Positions 27,724-38,112 of a stretch of 64,000 bases of DNA are shown one piece after another. The position numbers and the translations under genes were made by a program. The stretch is from Alteromonas sp. MMG017 (GTDB lineage: Bacteria; Pseudomonadota; Gammaproteobacteria; Enterobacterales; Alteromonadaceae): NCBI RefSeq assembly GCF_018100795.1, contig NZ_JAGJDY010000004.1:248001-312000 (forward strand), read 5' to 3'. Under the pieces are notes generated by a model that had not been told where the DNA came from, did no database searches, and saw nothing but the letters and a program-made list of their open reading frames with translations. Each line of letters opens with the position of its first letter. Within the stretch, counting starts at the first letter, position 1.

Positions 27724-28118
27724 ATTTACGTTGAAAGTGAAGACTTACCATATGGGAAAAATGACGACGGCTCTTTAACTGGTATCGACTCCGACGCTGA
27801 TGGTATTCGCGACGATGTAGAAAGGAATACCGATATTATCTTTAATACATTGCATATTTCACTAGGAACCCCCTTGATTTGACTCCTGCTCCAAGACGAC
27901 ATTCCGGACACACACCTATTACGGCGACTCAATTGAAAGTTTTCCAGAAAGTTTCGAAAGCAAGATTTTGTATCAATGATGGCGATGACAAATCTATAGC
28001 AGATGAAGTATTTGCAAGGCATCTTGATTCGCAGGATATATTTGAAGCGCATTTAGAATTTGCTTCTACCTTGATTAGAGTTGGGATTTACCAATCATCA
28101 AAAGGCTCTGTGCTTTAG
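27724..28118 (+). pseudogene. Frameshifted remnant with a DSDADGIRDDVE calcium-loop motif
   Basis: Two overlapping frames carry pieces of one protein. The first (27724-27882) contains LTGIDSDADGIRDDVERNTD, an Asp-rich motif like the thrombospondin type 3 or calcium-binding loops of secreted proteins, and stops at TGA. The second (about 27846-28118) carries on in another frame with LKVFQKVSKARFCINDGDDK and LEFASTLIRVGIYQ. No start codon with a ribosome-binding site is visible. The segment is AT-rich relative to its neighbours. An intact homologue would be needed to confirm the join. Confidence 0.55.
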
Positions 28119-28358
28119 TTCCCGGATCTTCCTTTAGTCTGCCAAGACTGAGTGGATTCTGCTACTATAGTATCGTCAACAGAAATGGCTATATCGGAAA
28201 CTCAGGTCCGGTGAAAGCGACATTTAAAAATGAGGTTGGGAGTGACACTGGCATTGAGTGTAAGATTTTGGCAAGATCGCGGCAAAGATTCAAGTTTTCA
28301 TCAAATCGGACCGAGTGAGGGAGCATTTTTTGAAGTTAACTATGAGCCAGTATTGTAA
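28119..28358 (+). pseudogene. Frameshifted C-terminal remnant of a beta-sandwich-like protein
   Basis: One frame reads NRNGYIGNSGPVKATFKNEV followed by GSDTGIECK and then runs out at 28318. A second frame picks up from about 28262 with FWQDRGKDSSFHQIGPSEGA and ends EVNYEPVL at a TAA (28356-28358). Joined at GIECK/FWQD these look like one protein broken by a frameshift. The stop codon overlaps the ATG of the next gene as TAATG, a coupling arrangement. Whether this and the upstream remnant belong to one gene is unclear. Confidence 0.5.
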
Positions 28359-28852
28359 TGAGGTGGATAATATTTATCGTTGGCTCAACGTTAATTGGGT
28401 TCTATTGTTTCTTTAAATTGTTCCAACCCAGAGTATTTATTCATGTTGGAGATAATAACGTCGCCTTGGCCAAAGTGTATATAGACGCCAGTTGGCGCTT
28501 ACAAAGATACCCATTTAGTAACGAGAAATTGTCTGAAATTTCCAAATTTCACAAGCTTCCACAAGGCATCACTGTTATTCAAATCCCTGTTATATACAAC
28601 TCTGAAAATAAAAAAGTACCAGCACCAAACAATAAGGACAGAGAAGTTCAAATTTTTGACACTTCAATTCGAACTGAAAAAGGGCCACTCGACCCATTTA
28701 GCGTATCTTACACCCTAAGACTTATTTCCATAGATGATCGGAAGTATTGGTTTCCAGATAGCCAGCTGGACAGCAAGCTTCTTCAATATAAAAACAATAT
28801 CAATTTTACCCCTCTGCCCCACAATTGGTTTGGATCCACCTCTTTACATTAA
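28358..28852 (+). CDS. Hypothetical membrane-anchored protein
   Basis: A 164-residue protein with one N-terminal membrane helix (MRWIIFIVGSTLIGFYCFF) and a soluble remainder, probably periplasmic, with no cysteine or recognisable motif. The ATG overlaps the stop of the preceding broken gene (TAATG) and has no good ribosome-binding site of its own, so its translation may have depended on the upstream gene. The codon use is AT-rich compared with pckA. It may be intact but poorly expressed, or a remnant of an inactivated cassette. I do not recognise the family. Confidence 0.45.
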   Translation: MRWIIFIVGSTLIGFYCFFKLFQPRVFIHVGDNNVALAKVYIDASWRLQRYPFSNEKLSEISKFHKLPQGITVIQIPVIYNSENKKVPAPNNKDREVQIFDTSIRTEKGPLDPFSVSYTLRLISIDDRKYWFPDSQLDSKLLQYKNNINFTPLPHNWFGSTSLH

Positions 28853-28870
28853 ACAGTAAGCGAATCGAAA

Positions 28871-28905
28871 CGAAAAAAGCCCGCGGCTAAGCGCGGGCAA
28901 AACAT
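28871..28905 (-). terminator. Rho-independent terminator of pckA
   Basis: Read on the minus strand the stem GCCCGCG / CGCGGGC with a CTTAGC loop is followed by TTTTTT. It lies 86 bases beyond the pckA stop. A near-identical copy is found 1.2 kb further on. Confidence 0.85.
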
Positions 28906-28990
28906 CAATCACGTTGAGTGTGATGAAGGTTGGGAAGGGAAGGGTTGCCTCCCCTAACATCTAACTGCGCCCCTAAAAACGCAGCGAGAA

Positions 28991-30553
28991 TTAGTTGCCA
29001 GGACCCGCCTTAACAATGGCGTCACTAACATCGTATTTTTCGAAATTTTGTTTGAAGCTATCTACTAGGTTCTGCGCATATTCTTCGTATTTTTCTGCAT
29101 CGTCCCACGTTTGCTTAGGCACCAATAATTTATCGTCAACGCCTGATACTGCAACAGGTACATCAAGGTTTAGGCCTTCAATATGTTGGGTTTCAACATC
29201 GGCTAAATCACCGGATACAATGGCATCGATAATGGCGCGGGTAGTAGGAATATCGAAACGCTGACCTGTACCATAAGGCCCACCAGTCCAACCGGTATTC
29301 ACCAAGTACACTTTGGCGTTAAACGCTTTCACACGTTTAATTAATAACTCGGCATACACGCCTGCTGGGCGTGGGAAGAAGGGTGCGCCAAAGCAAGTAG
29401 AGAAGGTCGATTCAATGTCAGAGGTTGAACCAATCTCTGTAGAGCCTACCTTTGCGGTGTAACCACTTAAGAAATGATAGGCCGCCGCTTCTTCGCTTAG
29501 TACTGACACAGGCGGTAACACACCACTTACGTCACAGGTTAAAAACACGACAGAGCGTGGCTCGCCGCCACGGTTTGCTTCCACCCGCTTTTCGATATGG
29601 CTTAACGGATAAGCAGCGCGTGAATTTTGTGTTAGCGATGTATCTTTGTAATCTGGGGTGCGAGTATCGTCTAGCACAACGTTTTCTAAAATAGTGCCAA
29701 ACTTAATGGCGTCCCAAATAACCGGTTCGTTCTTTTGCGAAAGGTCGATACATTTTGCGTAGCAGCCGCCCTCAATATTAAACACACTGCCTTCGCCCCA
29801 ACCGTGTTCATCATCGCCAATTAAAAAGCGCTTAGGATCGGCAGATAAGGTGGTTTTACCTGTACCCGACAGACCAAAGAACAAGGTAACATCGCCTTGC
29901 TCGCCTACATTGGCAGAGCAGTGCATGGGTAATATGTCTTTCGCGGGAAGTAAAAAATTCTGAACCGAGAACATGGCTTTTTTCATTTCACCGGCGTATC
30001 TCATGCCGGCAATGAGCACACGTTTTTTTGCAAAATTAATGACTACAACACCATCACTGTTGGTGCCGTCACGCTCTGGCTCACAAACGAACCCAGGCAC
30101 GTTGAGTACCTGCCATGGCGTTTCGTTATTGGCATTCCAGTTTTCAGGTACGATGAAAAGATTACGGGCAAATACGTGCTGCCATGCGGTTTGCGTTCTT
30201 ACTTCTAAGGGAAGTGCATGCGCAGGATCTGAGCCTACTTGAAGGTGAGATAAAAAGTGTTCTTGAGTAGTAAGGTAAGCTTCTACTTTATTCCACAAGG
30301 CATCGAATTTATTGGCATCAAATGGCTTATTAACCTTACCCCAATCAATTTCATTTTCAGTGGAAGACTCTTTAACGATAAACCTATCATTTGGTGAACG
30401 ACCGGTTCTTTCGCCAGTTTCAACCACCAAAGCCCCGTTAGTGTCCAACACACCCTCGCCACGCTTAATCGCGCGTTCGATTAATTCGGCGCTGGGCAAA
30501 TCAACCAGTGGAGAGATTTTTAAATCCGTTTTCAAAGACGCTGCTACACTCAT
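28991..30553 (-). CDS. pckA: Phosphoenolpyruvate carboxykinase (ATP)
   Basis: PckA converts oxaloacetate to phosphoenolpyruvate with ATP and is the first committed step of gluconeogenesis. The product is 520 residues from the ATG at 30553, which has a GAGGG ribosome-binding site; a TTG at 30568 is less likely. Landmarks are [22 protein letters not shown], the kinase-1a P-loop [14 protein letters not shown], the metal-binding DDEHGWG, and [14 protein letters not shown]. Length is close to that of E. coli PckA. The gene is monocistronic, with hslO upstream on the same strand after about 300 bases. Confidence 0.97.
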   Translation of the reverse strand: MSVAASLKTDLKISPLVDLPSAELIERAIKRGEGVLDTNGALVVETGERTGRSPNDRFIVKESSTENEIDWGKVNKPFDANKFDALWNKVEAYLTTQEHFLSHLQVGSDPAHALPLEVRTQTAWQHVFARNLFIVPENWNANNETPWQVLNVPGFVCEPERDGTNSDGVVVINFAKKRVLIAGMRYAGEMKKAMFSVQNFLLPAKDILPMHCSANVGEQGDVTLFFGLSGTGKTTLSADPKRFLIGDDEHGWGEGSVFNIEGGCYAKCIDLSQKNEPVIWDAIKFGTILENVVLDDTRTPDYKDTSLTQNSRAAYPLSHIEKRVEANRGGEPRSVVFLTCDVSGVLPPVSVLSEEAAAYHFLSGYTAKVGSTEIGSTSDIESTFSTCFGAPFFPRPAGVYAELLIKRVKAFNAKVYLVNTGWTGGPYGTGQRFDIPTTRAIIDAIVSGDLADVETQHIEGLNLDVPVAVSGVDDKLLVPKQTWDDAEKYEEYAQNLVDSFKQNFEKYDVSDAIVKAGPGN

Positions 30554-30857
30554 AACCGTAACCCTCAATGTAATCTTTCAATATCACTTTCAAAAAGTAT
30601 CATTTAACCGAGTCTAAAGTAAATAAAGGCATAGCGTTATTTCTATAAAGAATACTGATTATTAATCCGGAGCAACTTTCAAAAAAAAACGTAATAAAAT
30701 TACATTTTCATTTGGAGGAGAGAAACAAAATTGGATTCGTGGTATTTATATCAACCTCCCCTTACAACAAATGTCGTAATGGGGAAGTGAATAAGGAGAT
30801 TTTCGTTTTTAAAGGCTGAGTTGAGGGTAAGGAATGCTAAGGGTAAAAAGCGTACCC
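30554..30857. other. Intergenic region between hslO and pckA
   Basis: This 304-base stretch lies downstream of hslO and upstream of pckA on the minus strand and must hold the pckA promoter. On the plus strand a GGAGGAG sequence at about 30714 precedes a TTG-started frame of 19 codons, too weak to call. No terminator-like hairpin for hslO was recognised. Confidence 0.45.
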
Positions 30858-31757
30858 TTATTGATTAGTATCAGGTGAAGGTGCATTACCACTGTGAATC
30901 GCCTCAATATCGATACTGTCGAAACGATATTCTGCATGGCAATACTGACAATTCATTTTAATGTCGCCATCTTCTTTCACTATCGATAACAGCTCTGCTT
31001 TATCGATGTTACGAAGCGCTTCTGCGCTACGTTCCTTAGAACAAGTACACGCAAAGCTAACTGCTTTCGCTGGGTATACTTCAACTTCTTCTTGGTGATA
31101 CAAACGATAAAGAATGTCTTCTACCGACAACGAGAACATTTCTTTTTCCGTTAAGGTTTCGGTTAACGTCGCAATATGATCAAACCCTGTAGCTTGGGTT
31201 ATATCAGTCGCGCTAGCATCTGTTGGTAATACTTGAAGCAGCATACCCGCCGCTCTGGCGTTGTTTTCATCTTGCAAGTCAGTCATTAAGTGCACGCGAG
31301 TGGCTAACTGTTCTGACTGGGCGAAGTATTCTTCTAAACACTCAGCTAATGTTGGTTTGTCTAGTGCCACAATACCTTGATAACGCTCGCCTTCATCAGG
31401 GGTAATTGTCATCACCAATACCGCTTCGGTAAGTAACTCATCAAACGCTTCTGGAAGCGTTTCAAGGCTTTCATCCCAGCGGGCAACGCCACGAAATGTT
31501 TGTTCATGGGTGGCATTAATTACCGCATAACTCACTGGCCCTTTACTTTGAATTTGTAAGGCAATTTCGCCTTTAAATTTAAGCGTAGCCGTCAGTAAAG
31601 ATGTTGCCGCTGCCAGCTGCCCCAACAAACGCTGAATTTGTACAGGGTATTCATAGCTGTGCACAATTTGCTTTAAGCTTTCATCTAGGCGAACTAATTC
31701 GCCGCGAACGTTTGCTTGGGTAAATAAAAATCGATGTAATTTGTCGAAATCACTCAT
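30858..31757 (-). CDS. hslO: Redox-regulated chaperone Hsp33
   Basis: Hsp33 is a cytoplasmic holdase switched on by oxidation and unfolding. The 299-residue product shows the N-terminal DKLHRFLF and VRGELVRL segments, the core GRGEIALQIQ-like FKGEIALQIQSKGPVSY, and the C-terminal zinc switch with four cysteines: CTCS at about residue 236 and CQYC at about 269. It lies 28 bases after hslR in the conserved hslR-hslO order, so the pair is probably one transcript. Confidence 0.96.
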   Translation of the reverse strand: MSDFDKLHRFLFTQANVRGELVRLDESLKQIVHSYEYPVQIQRLLGQLAAATSLLTATLKFKGEIALQIQSKGPVSYAVINATHEQTFRGVARWDESLETLPEAFDELLTEAVLVMTITPDEGERYQGIVALDKPTLAECLEEYFAQSEQLATRVHLMTDLQDENNARAAGMLLQVLPTDASATDITQATGFDHIATLTETLTEKEMFSLSVEDILYRLYHQEEVEVYPAKAVSFACTCSKERSAEALRNIDKAELLSIVKEDGDIKMNCQYCHAEYRFDSIDIEAIHSGNAPSPDTNQ

Positions 31758-31785
31758 AAACTTGTCCTGTTAGGCAGCATGCTTT

Positions 31786-32181
31786 TTACTGCTGCTTAAA
31801 TTTAATAATTTGTCTGCGCTGTTTTTTATCTGGCCGATTTTCCGGCTTAGGACTATGAAAAGCGTTCAATTTTCGTGCAACTTGGTTTTCTTCACGTTTT
31901 GTTACACTTGTCTCAGTTTCTTCATATAAGGCTTGAGCAAGTGCTGCACTAAGTCGTTTATCACTGAGTCCTCGAACAATAACGTCACGGTTATCCCAAC
32001 CTGAGGGAACTTTTATCACTGCACCAAGCTCTACATTCTTGCCGGGCTTAGTGCGTTGTCCGTTGTAGTGAACTTTTCCTGACTGAACCATGTCTCTGGC
32101 AATGGCGCGGGTTTTGAAAAACCTTGCTGCCCATAGCCACTTGTCTAGCCTCACATTTTGTGATGTATTGTTCGTTTCCAT
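31786..32181 (-). CDS. hslR: Ribosome-associated heat shock protein Hsp15
   Basis: Hsp15 binds stalled 50S subunits carrying peptidyl-tRNA and helps recycle them. The 131-residue product is an S4-domain RNA-binding protein: RLDKWLWAARFFKTRAIARD followed by GKVHYNGQRTKPGK, then a basic C-terminal tail (KQRRQIIKFKQQ). Length is close to that of E. coli HslR. It leads the hslR-hslO pair and diverges from gspC, with 136 bases between for both promoters. Confidence 0.94.
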   Translation of the reverse strand: METNNTSQNVRLDKWLWAARFFKTRAIARDMVQSGKVHYNGQRTKPGKNVELGAVIKVPSGWDNRDVIVRGLSDKRLSAALAQALYEETETSVTKREENQVARKLNAFHSPKPENRPDKKQRRQIIKFKQQ

Positions 32182-32317
32182 AAGACCTTTGTAATAATTT
32201 CGTAACGGTGCGGCTTTAGTGTTGTGAGCCCCACCTCGACTAGGCTATGATGGGTCGGACAAAGCGCGGTTAACCAAATTTTCACTTTTATAATAAGCAG
32301 TACCATCAAGTGGCGAC

Positions 32318-33256
32318 ATGACATTCGATAAACTCAATCCACAGTCTCTGGTTGTTTTTGTAAACCAGAACCAAAAACAACTTCACACGTTAATTGTGGT
32401 GCTGCTGAGCCTATATTTAATAGCCTTTGCCGCCAAGCTAATATGGCGAATTATACCTGAACCTCAATTATCTGCGACTCCCGCAGTGAGTTTTGCGCCT
32501 ATACCTTCTACGGCTTCAGGGCAAAGTGGGGTCAACATACGCAAAATACAACAATTAAATTTATTTGGTAATGCAGCAGCGGTGCCTGCAAAGGTAGAAG
32601 AAGCCCCCGTTACTGATGCGCCTGAAACGCGTCTTAACCTTACGCTTACCGGTGTAGTAGCTAGCTCAGATGAAGATTCTAGTACTGCGGTTATCGAAAA
32701 TCGCAATAGCCAAGCAGTGTATGGCTTGGGTGAAAAAATTGAAGGTACTAACGCCACTCTGAAGCAAGTATTCCGCGACAGGGTTATCATTAAAAATGGA
32801 ATTAGAAACGAAACCTTGATGTTAGATGGCATTGACTACGACGAAGCGAACAAGCGTCGCCAACAACAAGCTAAACGTCGTCCACAGCCAGTGCCAGATG
32901 TACGAGACGAGCCCGATTCAAGACAGTTAAGTGAAGAAGCCATTGAAGCAACCGCTTCACTGCGAGAACGCCCAGCAAGCTTTACCGACTTCATCTCTAT
33001 TTCGCCAAAAACGGAAGAAGGACAGCTAATCGGCTATCAAGTTAGCCCAGGTAAAGAACCCGCATTATTTAAATCAGCAGGGCTTCAAGCCGGCGATGTT
33101 ATTGCACAAATTAACGGATTGGATCTGACAGACATGCAGCAATCCCAAGAAGCACTATCTGAACTTCGCAATGCTCAGAATATTGAACTTACAATCATTC
33201 GTGATGGCAGTTTTACTACGCTCTATCTCGATTTGCCTGAGCCATCAGCAGAATAA
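32318..33256 (+). CDS. gspC: Type II secretion inner-membrane protein GspC
   Basis: GspC links the inner-membrane platform to the secretin. The 312-residue product has one N-terminal membrane helix (about residues 24-45), the homology-region domain around LTLTGVVASSDEDSSTAVIE, and a C-terminal PDZ domain (GYQVSPGKEPALFKSAGLQ to ELTIIRDG). It is the first gene of a complete gspC-N operon; gspD follows after 18 bases. Confidence 0.93.
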   Translation: MTFDKLNPQSLVVFVNQNQKQLHTLIVVLLSLYLIAFAAKLIWRIIPEPQLSATPAVSFAPIPSTASGQSGVNIRKIQQLNLFGNAAAVPAKVEEAPVTDAPETRLNLTLTGVVASSDEDSSTAVIENRNSQAVYGLGEKIEGTNATLKQVFRDRVIIKNGIRNETLMLDGIDYDEANKRRQQQAKRRPQPVPDVRDEPDSRQLSEEAIEATASLRERPASFTDFISISPKTEEGQLIGYQVSPGKEPALFKSAGLQAGDVIAQINGLDLTDMQQSQEALSELRNAQNIELTIIRDGSFTTLYLDLPEPSAE

Positions 33257-33274
33257 GAATTAAAGGAAGACAGA

Positions 33275-35317
33275 ATGAAAAGGCGCACTAGCCAAAAATT
33301 GTTATCTCGCCTAAGCACAGCGCTGTGTACGGCCCTTCTTTGTTTCTCGGTAACAGCCGCTGAATATATGCCTAATTTTAAAGACACTGATATTAGTGAG
33401 TTCATTAATATTGTGGGCAAGAACTTAGAGCGCACCATTATTGTCGACCCCAATGTTCGCGGTAAAATCAGTGTTCGAAGCTACGATATGCTCACTGAAG
33501 ATCAGTATTATCAATTCTTTTTAAACGTGCTTCAGGTTTACGACTTTGCTGTGGTTGAAATGCCTAGTGGTATTTTAAAAGTCGTTCGCTCAAAAGATGC
33601 TAAAACGTCAAATATTCCTGTCGTAGAAGGTTCAGCGAAAGACGGTGATGAAATGATCACCCGCGTAGTGCCTGTTTATAACGTACCGGTAAGAGAATTA
33701 GCGCCTATTTTACGTCAGCTTAATGACCAAGCAGGCGGTGGTAATGTAGTAAGCCACGACCCTTCAAACGTAATGATGATTACTGGCCGCGCGGCTGTGG
33801 TAAACCGCTTAGTTGAAATTATTGAGCGTGTTGACCGTGCAGGTGATGAAGAAGTTGAAATTGTGAAACTACGTTTCGCTTCAGCCTCTGAAATGGTGCG
33901 TATTATCGACAGCATTAACAAGTCACAAGGCAAGACCAATACCGGTGCTAAATCAGACCCTCGAGTGGTAGCCGACGACCGCACTAACTCAGTAATTGTA
34001 AGCGGTGATATTAAAGCCCGCCAACGTTTAATCAACCTTATTCAGCGCATGGATCAGGAGTTAGAAACCAGCGGTAACACCCGCGTAATGTTTCTTAACT
34101 ACGCCAAAGCCGACGACCTAGTGAAAGTACTACAAGGAGTGTCAGCCAGTATTCAAGCCGAAGAAAAAAGTGGCAGTGCCAATAGCCGTTCGTCGTCGAA
34201 CCGTGATGTCAGCATTGATGCCCATGAAGATTCTAATGCGTTAGTGATCACTGCGGAACCTGACATGATGCGTTCACTTGAAGAAGTAGTTCGCCAGTTA
34301 GATATTCGCCGAGCACAAGTACAAGTAGAAGCTATTATTGTAGAAGTATTTGAAAGTGACGGCACTACCTTGGGTGTACAGTGGGTGTCTGAAAGTGGCG
34401 GCGGTACTCAGTTCAGCAATGGCGTTATACCTGTTGGTTCATTGGCTGTAGCGGTTAAAGAAGCAGAAGACGATACCGATACCGAAGCCTTTGTAACTGA
34501 TGAAGGTGCTGTTGTTGAAGTCACTACTACCGATGAAGGTGATTACACTTCTCTTGCCAGCTTATTGGGCAGCGCGAACGGCTTAATTGCCGGTATTATT
34601 GATAATGGCTGGGGCGCAGTCGTACAAGCTGTCAGTACCGATACTAACTCAAACGTATTGGCCACGCCGCACTTAACAACCATGGATAACGAAGAAGCCT
34701 ATTTCATTGTAGGTCAAGAAGTACCCATTATTACGGGCACATCTACAGGCTCGAATAACTCGAATCCTTTCCAAACGGTTGATCGCCAAGAAGTGGGTAT
34801 TAAACTTAAAGTAACACCGCAAATTAACGAAGGCGACGCGGTACAACTGCTAATTGAACAAGAAGTATCAAGCGTAAGTGGTGCTACTTCAGTAGATATC
34901 TCTATCAACAAGCGTGAAATTAAAACCACGGTTATTGTAGATGATGGCGGCACCATAGTTTTAGGTGGCTTGATTGATGAAGACGTACAAGAAAGTGTGT
35001 CTAAAGTGCCTTTATTAGGCGACATCCCAATTCTTGGTAACTTATTTAAGTCTACGTCTACTAGCAAACGTAAGCGTAATCTCATGGTGTTTTTAAAGCC
35101 TACTATTGTACGTGACGGCGCAACTATGAATTCTATCAGTCATCGTAAGTACAACTATATTCGTGCGCTACAACTTAAGCGCCAGCAAGATGGTATTTCA
35201 TTAATGCCTAACGCGGAAAGCCCAAGCATGCCGAACTGGGATGATGAACTTTCATTACCGCCTTCATTTGAAGAGTACCTGACTGAAAAAGACAACCTTG
35301 ATGAAGGTAACGAGTAA
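33275..35317 (+). CDS. gspD: Type II secretion outer-membrane secretin GspD
   Basis: GspD forms the outer-membrane channel. The 680-residue product has a signal peptide (about residues 1-28, ending VTAA), periplasmic N0-N3 modules ([20 protein letters not shown] and repeats like [15 protein letters not shown] and [16 protein letters not shown]), then the secretin domain ([47 protein letters not shown]). The C-terminal tail is short and acidic. Length matches the family. It is followed five bases later by gspE. Confidence 0.96.
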   Translation: MKRRTSQKLLSRLSTALCTALLCFSVTAAEYMPNFKDTDISEFINIVGKNLERTIIVDPNVRGKISVRSYDMLTEDQYYQFFLNVLQVYDFAVVEMPSGILKVVRSKDAKTSNIPVVEGSAKDGDEMITRVVPVYNVPVRELAPILRQLNDQAGGGNVVSHDPSNVMMITGRAAVVNRLVEIIERVDRAGDEEVEIVKLRFASASEMVRIIDSINKSQGKTNTGAKSDPRVVADDRTNSVIVSGDIKARQRLINLIQRMDQELETSGNTRVMFLNYAKADDLVKVLQGVSASIQAEEKSGSANSRSSSNRDVSIDAHEDSNALVITAEPDMMRSLEEVVRQLDIRRAQVQVEAIIVEVFESDGTTLGVQWVSESGGGTQFSNGVIPVGSLAVAVKEAEDDTDTEAFVTDEGAVVEVTTTDEGDYTSLASLLGSANGLIAGIIDNGWGAVVQAVSTDTNSNVLATPHLTTMDNEEAYFIVGQEVPIITGTSTGSNNSNPFQTVDRQEVGIKLKVTPQINEGDAVQLLIEQEVSSVSGATSVDISINKREIKTTVIVDDGGTIVLGGLIDEDVQESVSKVPLLGDIPILGNLFKSTSTSKRKRNLMVFLKPTIVRDGATMNSISHRKYNYIRALQLKRQQDGISLMPNAESPSMPNWDDELSLPPSFEEYLTEKDNLDEGNE

Positions 35318-35321
35318 TATG

Positions 35322-36884
35322 GCAGGTCAAGACGAGCAACTCACCCTTGCGGTAGAGGCACAGGAAGAAGCGCTCGAAGCTATGGCTGGCGAAGAAGGCT
35401 TACCAGAAGCCGAAGCTGGCCCTCGTCAGCTTTCGTTTAGCTTTGCAAAGCGTAATCAGGTTTTACTTGAAACTAACGTGACGCCTGCTGTGCTGTATTT
35501 TACGGAAAACACGCCTTTTGAAGTGTTTGCCGAAGTCCGCCGCTTTTATGGCGAACCTTTTGTACCTAAAACCATTGCAGCTGATGAGTTCGAAAGCTTT
35601 CTAACCACTGCATTCCAGCGTGATAGTTCTGCAGCAAAGCAGTTAATGGAAGATTTAGGTAACGAAAGTGATTTGTTTGCCCTTGCTGAAGAGTTACCTG
35701 ATACCGAAGATTTATTAGATAACGAAGATGACGCCCCTATCATCAAGCTGATTAATGCCATGCTAGGTGAAGCGATTAAAGAAGGCGCGTCAGATATTCA
35801 CATTGAAACCTTTGAAAACCAATTAGTGGTTCGGTTTCGTGTAGATGGTGTATTGCGAGAGATTTTACGCCCAAATCGTAAACTCTCTTCCATGCTAGTT
35901 TCTCGTATTAAGGTAATGGCAAAGCTTGATATTGCTGAAAAACGAGTACCTCAGGATGGCCGTATTACCCTTCGTATTGCAGGCCGTGCGGTAGATGTTC
36001 GTGTGTCTACTATGCCATCGAGCCACGGCGAACGCGTGGTACTGCGTTTATTAGATAAAAACAACGCGCGGTTAAACCTAAAAGACTTAGGCATGACCCA
36101 GCAAAACCGTGACCATTTCTCTTCGTTAATTAGAAAACCCCACGGTATTATTTTGGTTACCGGCCCGACAGGTTCTGGTAAAAGTACCACCTTGTATGCA
36201 GGCCTAAGCGAGATAAACTCTCGCGACCGCAATATTTTAACCGTAGAAGATCCTATAGAATTCGACTTACCCGGTATTGGTCAAACACAGGTAAATCCCC
36301 GTGTAGATATGACTTTCGCCCGCGGCCTTCGAGCGATTTTGCGACAAGATCCCGATGTGGTGATGGTAGGGGAAATTCGAGACGTTGAAACCGCACAAAT
36401 TGCGGTTCAAGCCAGTTTAACCGGTCACTTAGTGTTATCGACCCTTCACACCAATACCGCTGCTGGCGCGATCACCCGTTTAGAAGATATGGGTATTGAG
36501 CCCTTTTTGCTTTCATCAAGCTTACTGGCAGTATTATCGCAGCGCTTAGTGCGTACACTGTGTAAAGAGTGTAAGACACCTCACACGCCCGATCCTCAAG
36601 AGTGTGAAGCCCTTAATATTGATGCCGATAGCAACTTTACCATTTACCAACCCAACGGCTGCGCCGCATGTAACCAAACCGGTTACAGAGGTCGTACGGG
36701 TATTCACGAGCTATTACTGGTGAATGAGAAAGTGCGCGAAATGATGCATGAAGGCGTGGGTGAACAGGCCATTGAAAAATATATCAGGCACTCTACGCCC
36801 AGTATTCGGGATGATGGGTGTCGTAAGGTACTTGCAGGTGTTACCTCTTTAGAAGAAGTCCTGCGTGTAACCAAGGAGGATTAG
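35322..36884 (+). CDS. gspE: Type II secretion ATPase GspE
   Basis: GspE is the cytoplasmic ATPase that drives pseudopilus assembly. The product is about 520 residues from the ATG at 35322, just after the gspD stop; an earlier ATG at 35298 overlaps gspD. Motifs are the Walker [10 protein letters not shown] (about residue 282), the Asp box [16 protein letters not shown], Walker [13 protein letters not shown], the His box [12 protein letters not shown], and the zinc tetracysteine CKEC / CAAC at about residues 415-451. The N-terminal region before about residue 40 is acidic and probably disordered. Confidence 0.96.
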   Translation, partial: AGQDEQLTLAVEAQEEALEAMAGEEGLPEAEAGPRQLSFSFAKRNQVLLETNVTPAVLYFTENTPFEVFAEVRRFYGEPFVPKTIAADEFESFLTTAFQRDSSAAKQLMEDLGNESDLFALAEELPDTEDLLDNEDDAPIIKLINAMLGEAIKEGASDIHIETFENQLVVRFRVDGVLREILRPNRKLSSMLVSRIKVMAKLDIAEKRVPQDGRITLRIAGRAVDVRVSTMPSSHGERVVLRLLDKNNARLNLKDLGMTQQNRDHFSSLIRKPHGIILVTGPTGSGKSTTLYAGLSEINSRDRNILTVEDPIEFDLPGIGQTQVNPRVDMTFARGLRAILRQDPDVVMVGEIRDVETAQIAVQASLTGHLVLSTLHTNTAAGAITRLEDMGIEPFLLSSSLLAVLSQRLVRTLCKECKTPHTPDPQECEALNIDADSNFTIYQPNGCAACNQTGYRGRTGIHELLLVNEKVREMMHEGVGEQAIEKYIRHSTPSIRDDGCRKVLAGVTSLEEVLRVTKED

Positions 36885-36885
36885 T

Positions 36886-38112
36886 ATGGCCGCCTTCGCT
36901 TATAAAGCGGTAAACAACCGTGGCCGTAACGCAAATGGTGTACTGGAAGGTGATAACGCTCGCCAAGTGCGCCAGCAACTGCGTGAAAAAGGCCTCATTC
37001 CTTTAGAAGTCGAACAAGTTACCGAGCGCGGAAAAAGTGACGGTAAAAGTGGTGGCTTCTCGTTTTTTAAACCGAGAATTTCAGCCTCAGATCTTGCCCT
37101 GTTAACTCGCCAAATGGCCACCTTGGTAGAATCTGCCTTACCGGTAGAAGAAGCCTTACTGGCGGTTGCCGAGCAGTGTGAAAAGCCTCGTCAAAAAAAC
37201 ATGATGATGGCCGTTCGAAGCAAAGTGGTAGAAGGTCATGGTTTAGCCGATGCGCTATCTGAATTTCCCAGTGTGTTTGACGACTTATACCGCGCCATGG
37301 TGGCGGCAGGTGAAAAATCCGGTCACTTAGATACGGTGCTTAATCGCCTTGCCGATTACACAGAACGACGCCAGCAAACTCGCAGTCAAATTACCCAAGC
37401 GCTCATTTACCCGTCACTTATGCTGTTTTTCGCCTTCGGCATTGTGATGCTACTGCTTACGGTAGTTGTGCCTAAAATTGTGGGTCAGTTTGATCACATG
37501 GGTCAAGACCTTCCGGGTATTACCCAAGTACTTATTTCGGTGAGTACCTGGTTACAAAATTACGGCCTTATTTTACTGGTTGTCGTGGCTATATTGGCAG
37601 TAATTGTTCAGCGCGTGCTTCAACAGAAAAAGATGAAGTTAAGATTTCACAAAGTGATTTTGAAACTCCCGCTTATTGGTAAAGTTTCTCGAGGGCTTAA
37701 TACCGCTCGTTTTGCACGTACTTTGAGTATTTTAAGTGCCAGTGCAGTGCCCTTACTTGAATCTATGCGTATTTCCGGTGATGTACTTGAAAACCAGCAC
37801 ATAAAGAATCAGGTAGCCGATGCTGCCGTTAATGTAAAAGAAGGGAGCAGCTTGCGCGCTGCCCTCGATAACACAAAAATTTTCCCGCCAATGATGATGC
37901 ACATGATTGCATCTGGTGAAAAATCTGGCGAATTACAGCAAATGCTTGGCCGTGCCGCCGATAACCAAGATAGGGAATTTGAAGCCCTTATTGGTGTCTC
38001 ACTAAAAGTATTTGAACCTCTACTTATCGTGTCGATGGCTGGCATAGTGCTGTTTATCGTAATGGCAATTTTGCAGCCTATTTTGGCCTTAAACAATATG
38101 GTGAATATCTGA
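36886..38112 (+). CDS. gspF: Type II secretion inner-membrane protein GspF
   Basis: The 408-residue polytopic platform protein contains two repeated GspF cytoplasmic domains (LALLTRQMATLVESALPVEE and FARTLSILSASAVPLLESM) and about three membrane helices, the last near the C-terminus. It anchors GspE to the platform. The stop overlaps the gspG start (36886-38112 and 38112 onwards share one base), typical of coupled expression. Confidence 0.96.
   Translation: MAAFAYKAVNNRGRNANGVLEGDNARQVRQQLREKGLIPLEVEQVTERGKSDGKSGGFSFFKPRISASDLALLTRQMATLVESALPVEEALLAVAEQCEKPRQKNMMMAVRSKVVEGHGLADALSEFPSVFDDLYRAMVAAGEKSGHLDTVLNRLADYTERRQQTRSQITQALIYPSLMLFFAFGIVMLLLTVVVPKIVGQFDHMGQDLPGITQVLISVSTWLQNYGLILLVVVAILAVIVQRVLQQKKMKLRFHKVILKLPLIGKVSRGLNTARFARTLSILSASAVPLLESMRISGDVLENQHIKNQVADAAVNVKEGSSLRAALDNTKIFPPMMMHMIASGEKSGELQQMLGRAADNQDREFEALIGVSLKVFEPLLIVSMAGIVLFIVMAILQPILALNNMVNI

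Noticed and set aside
30714-30790. A GGAGGAG site followed by a 19-codon TTG frame
   Set aside because: The spacing is long, the start is TTG and the peptide is short with no supporting context; it was not called as a gene or leader.
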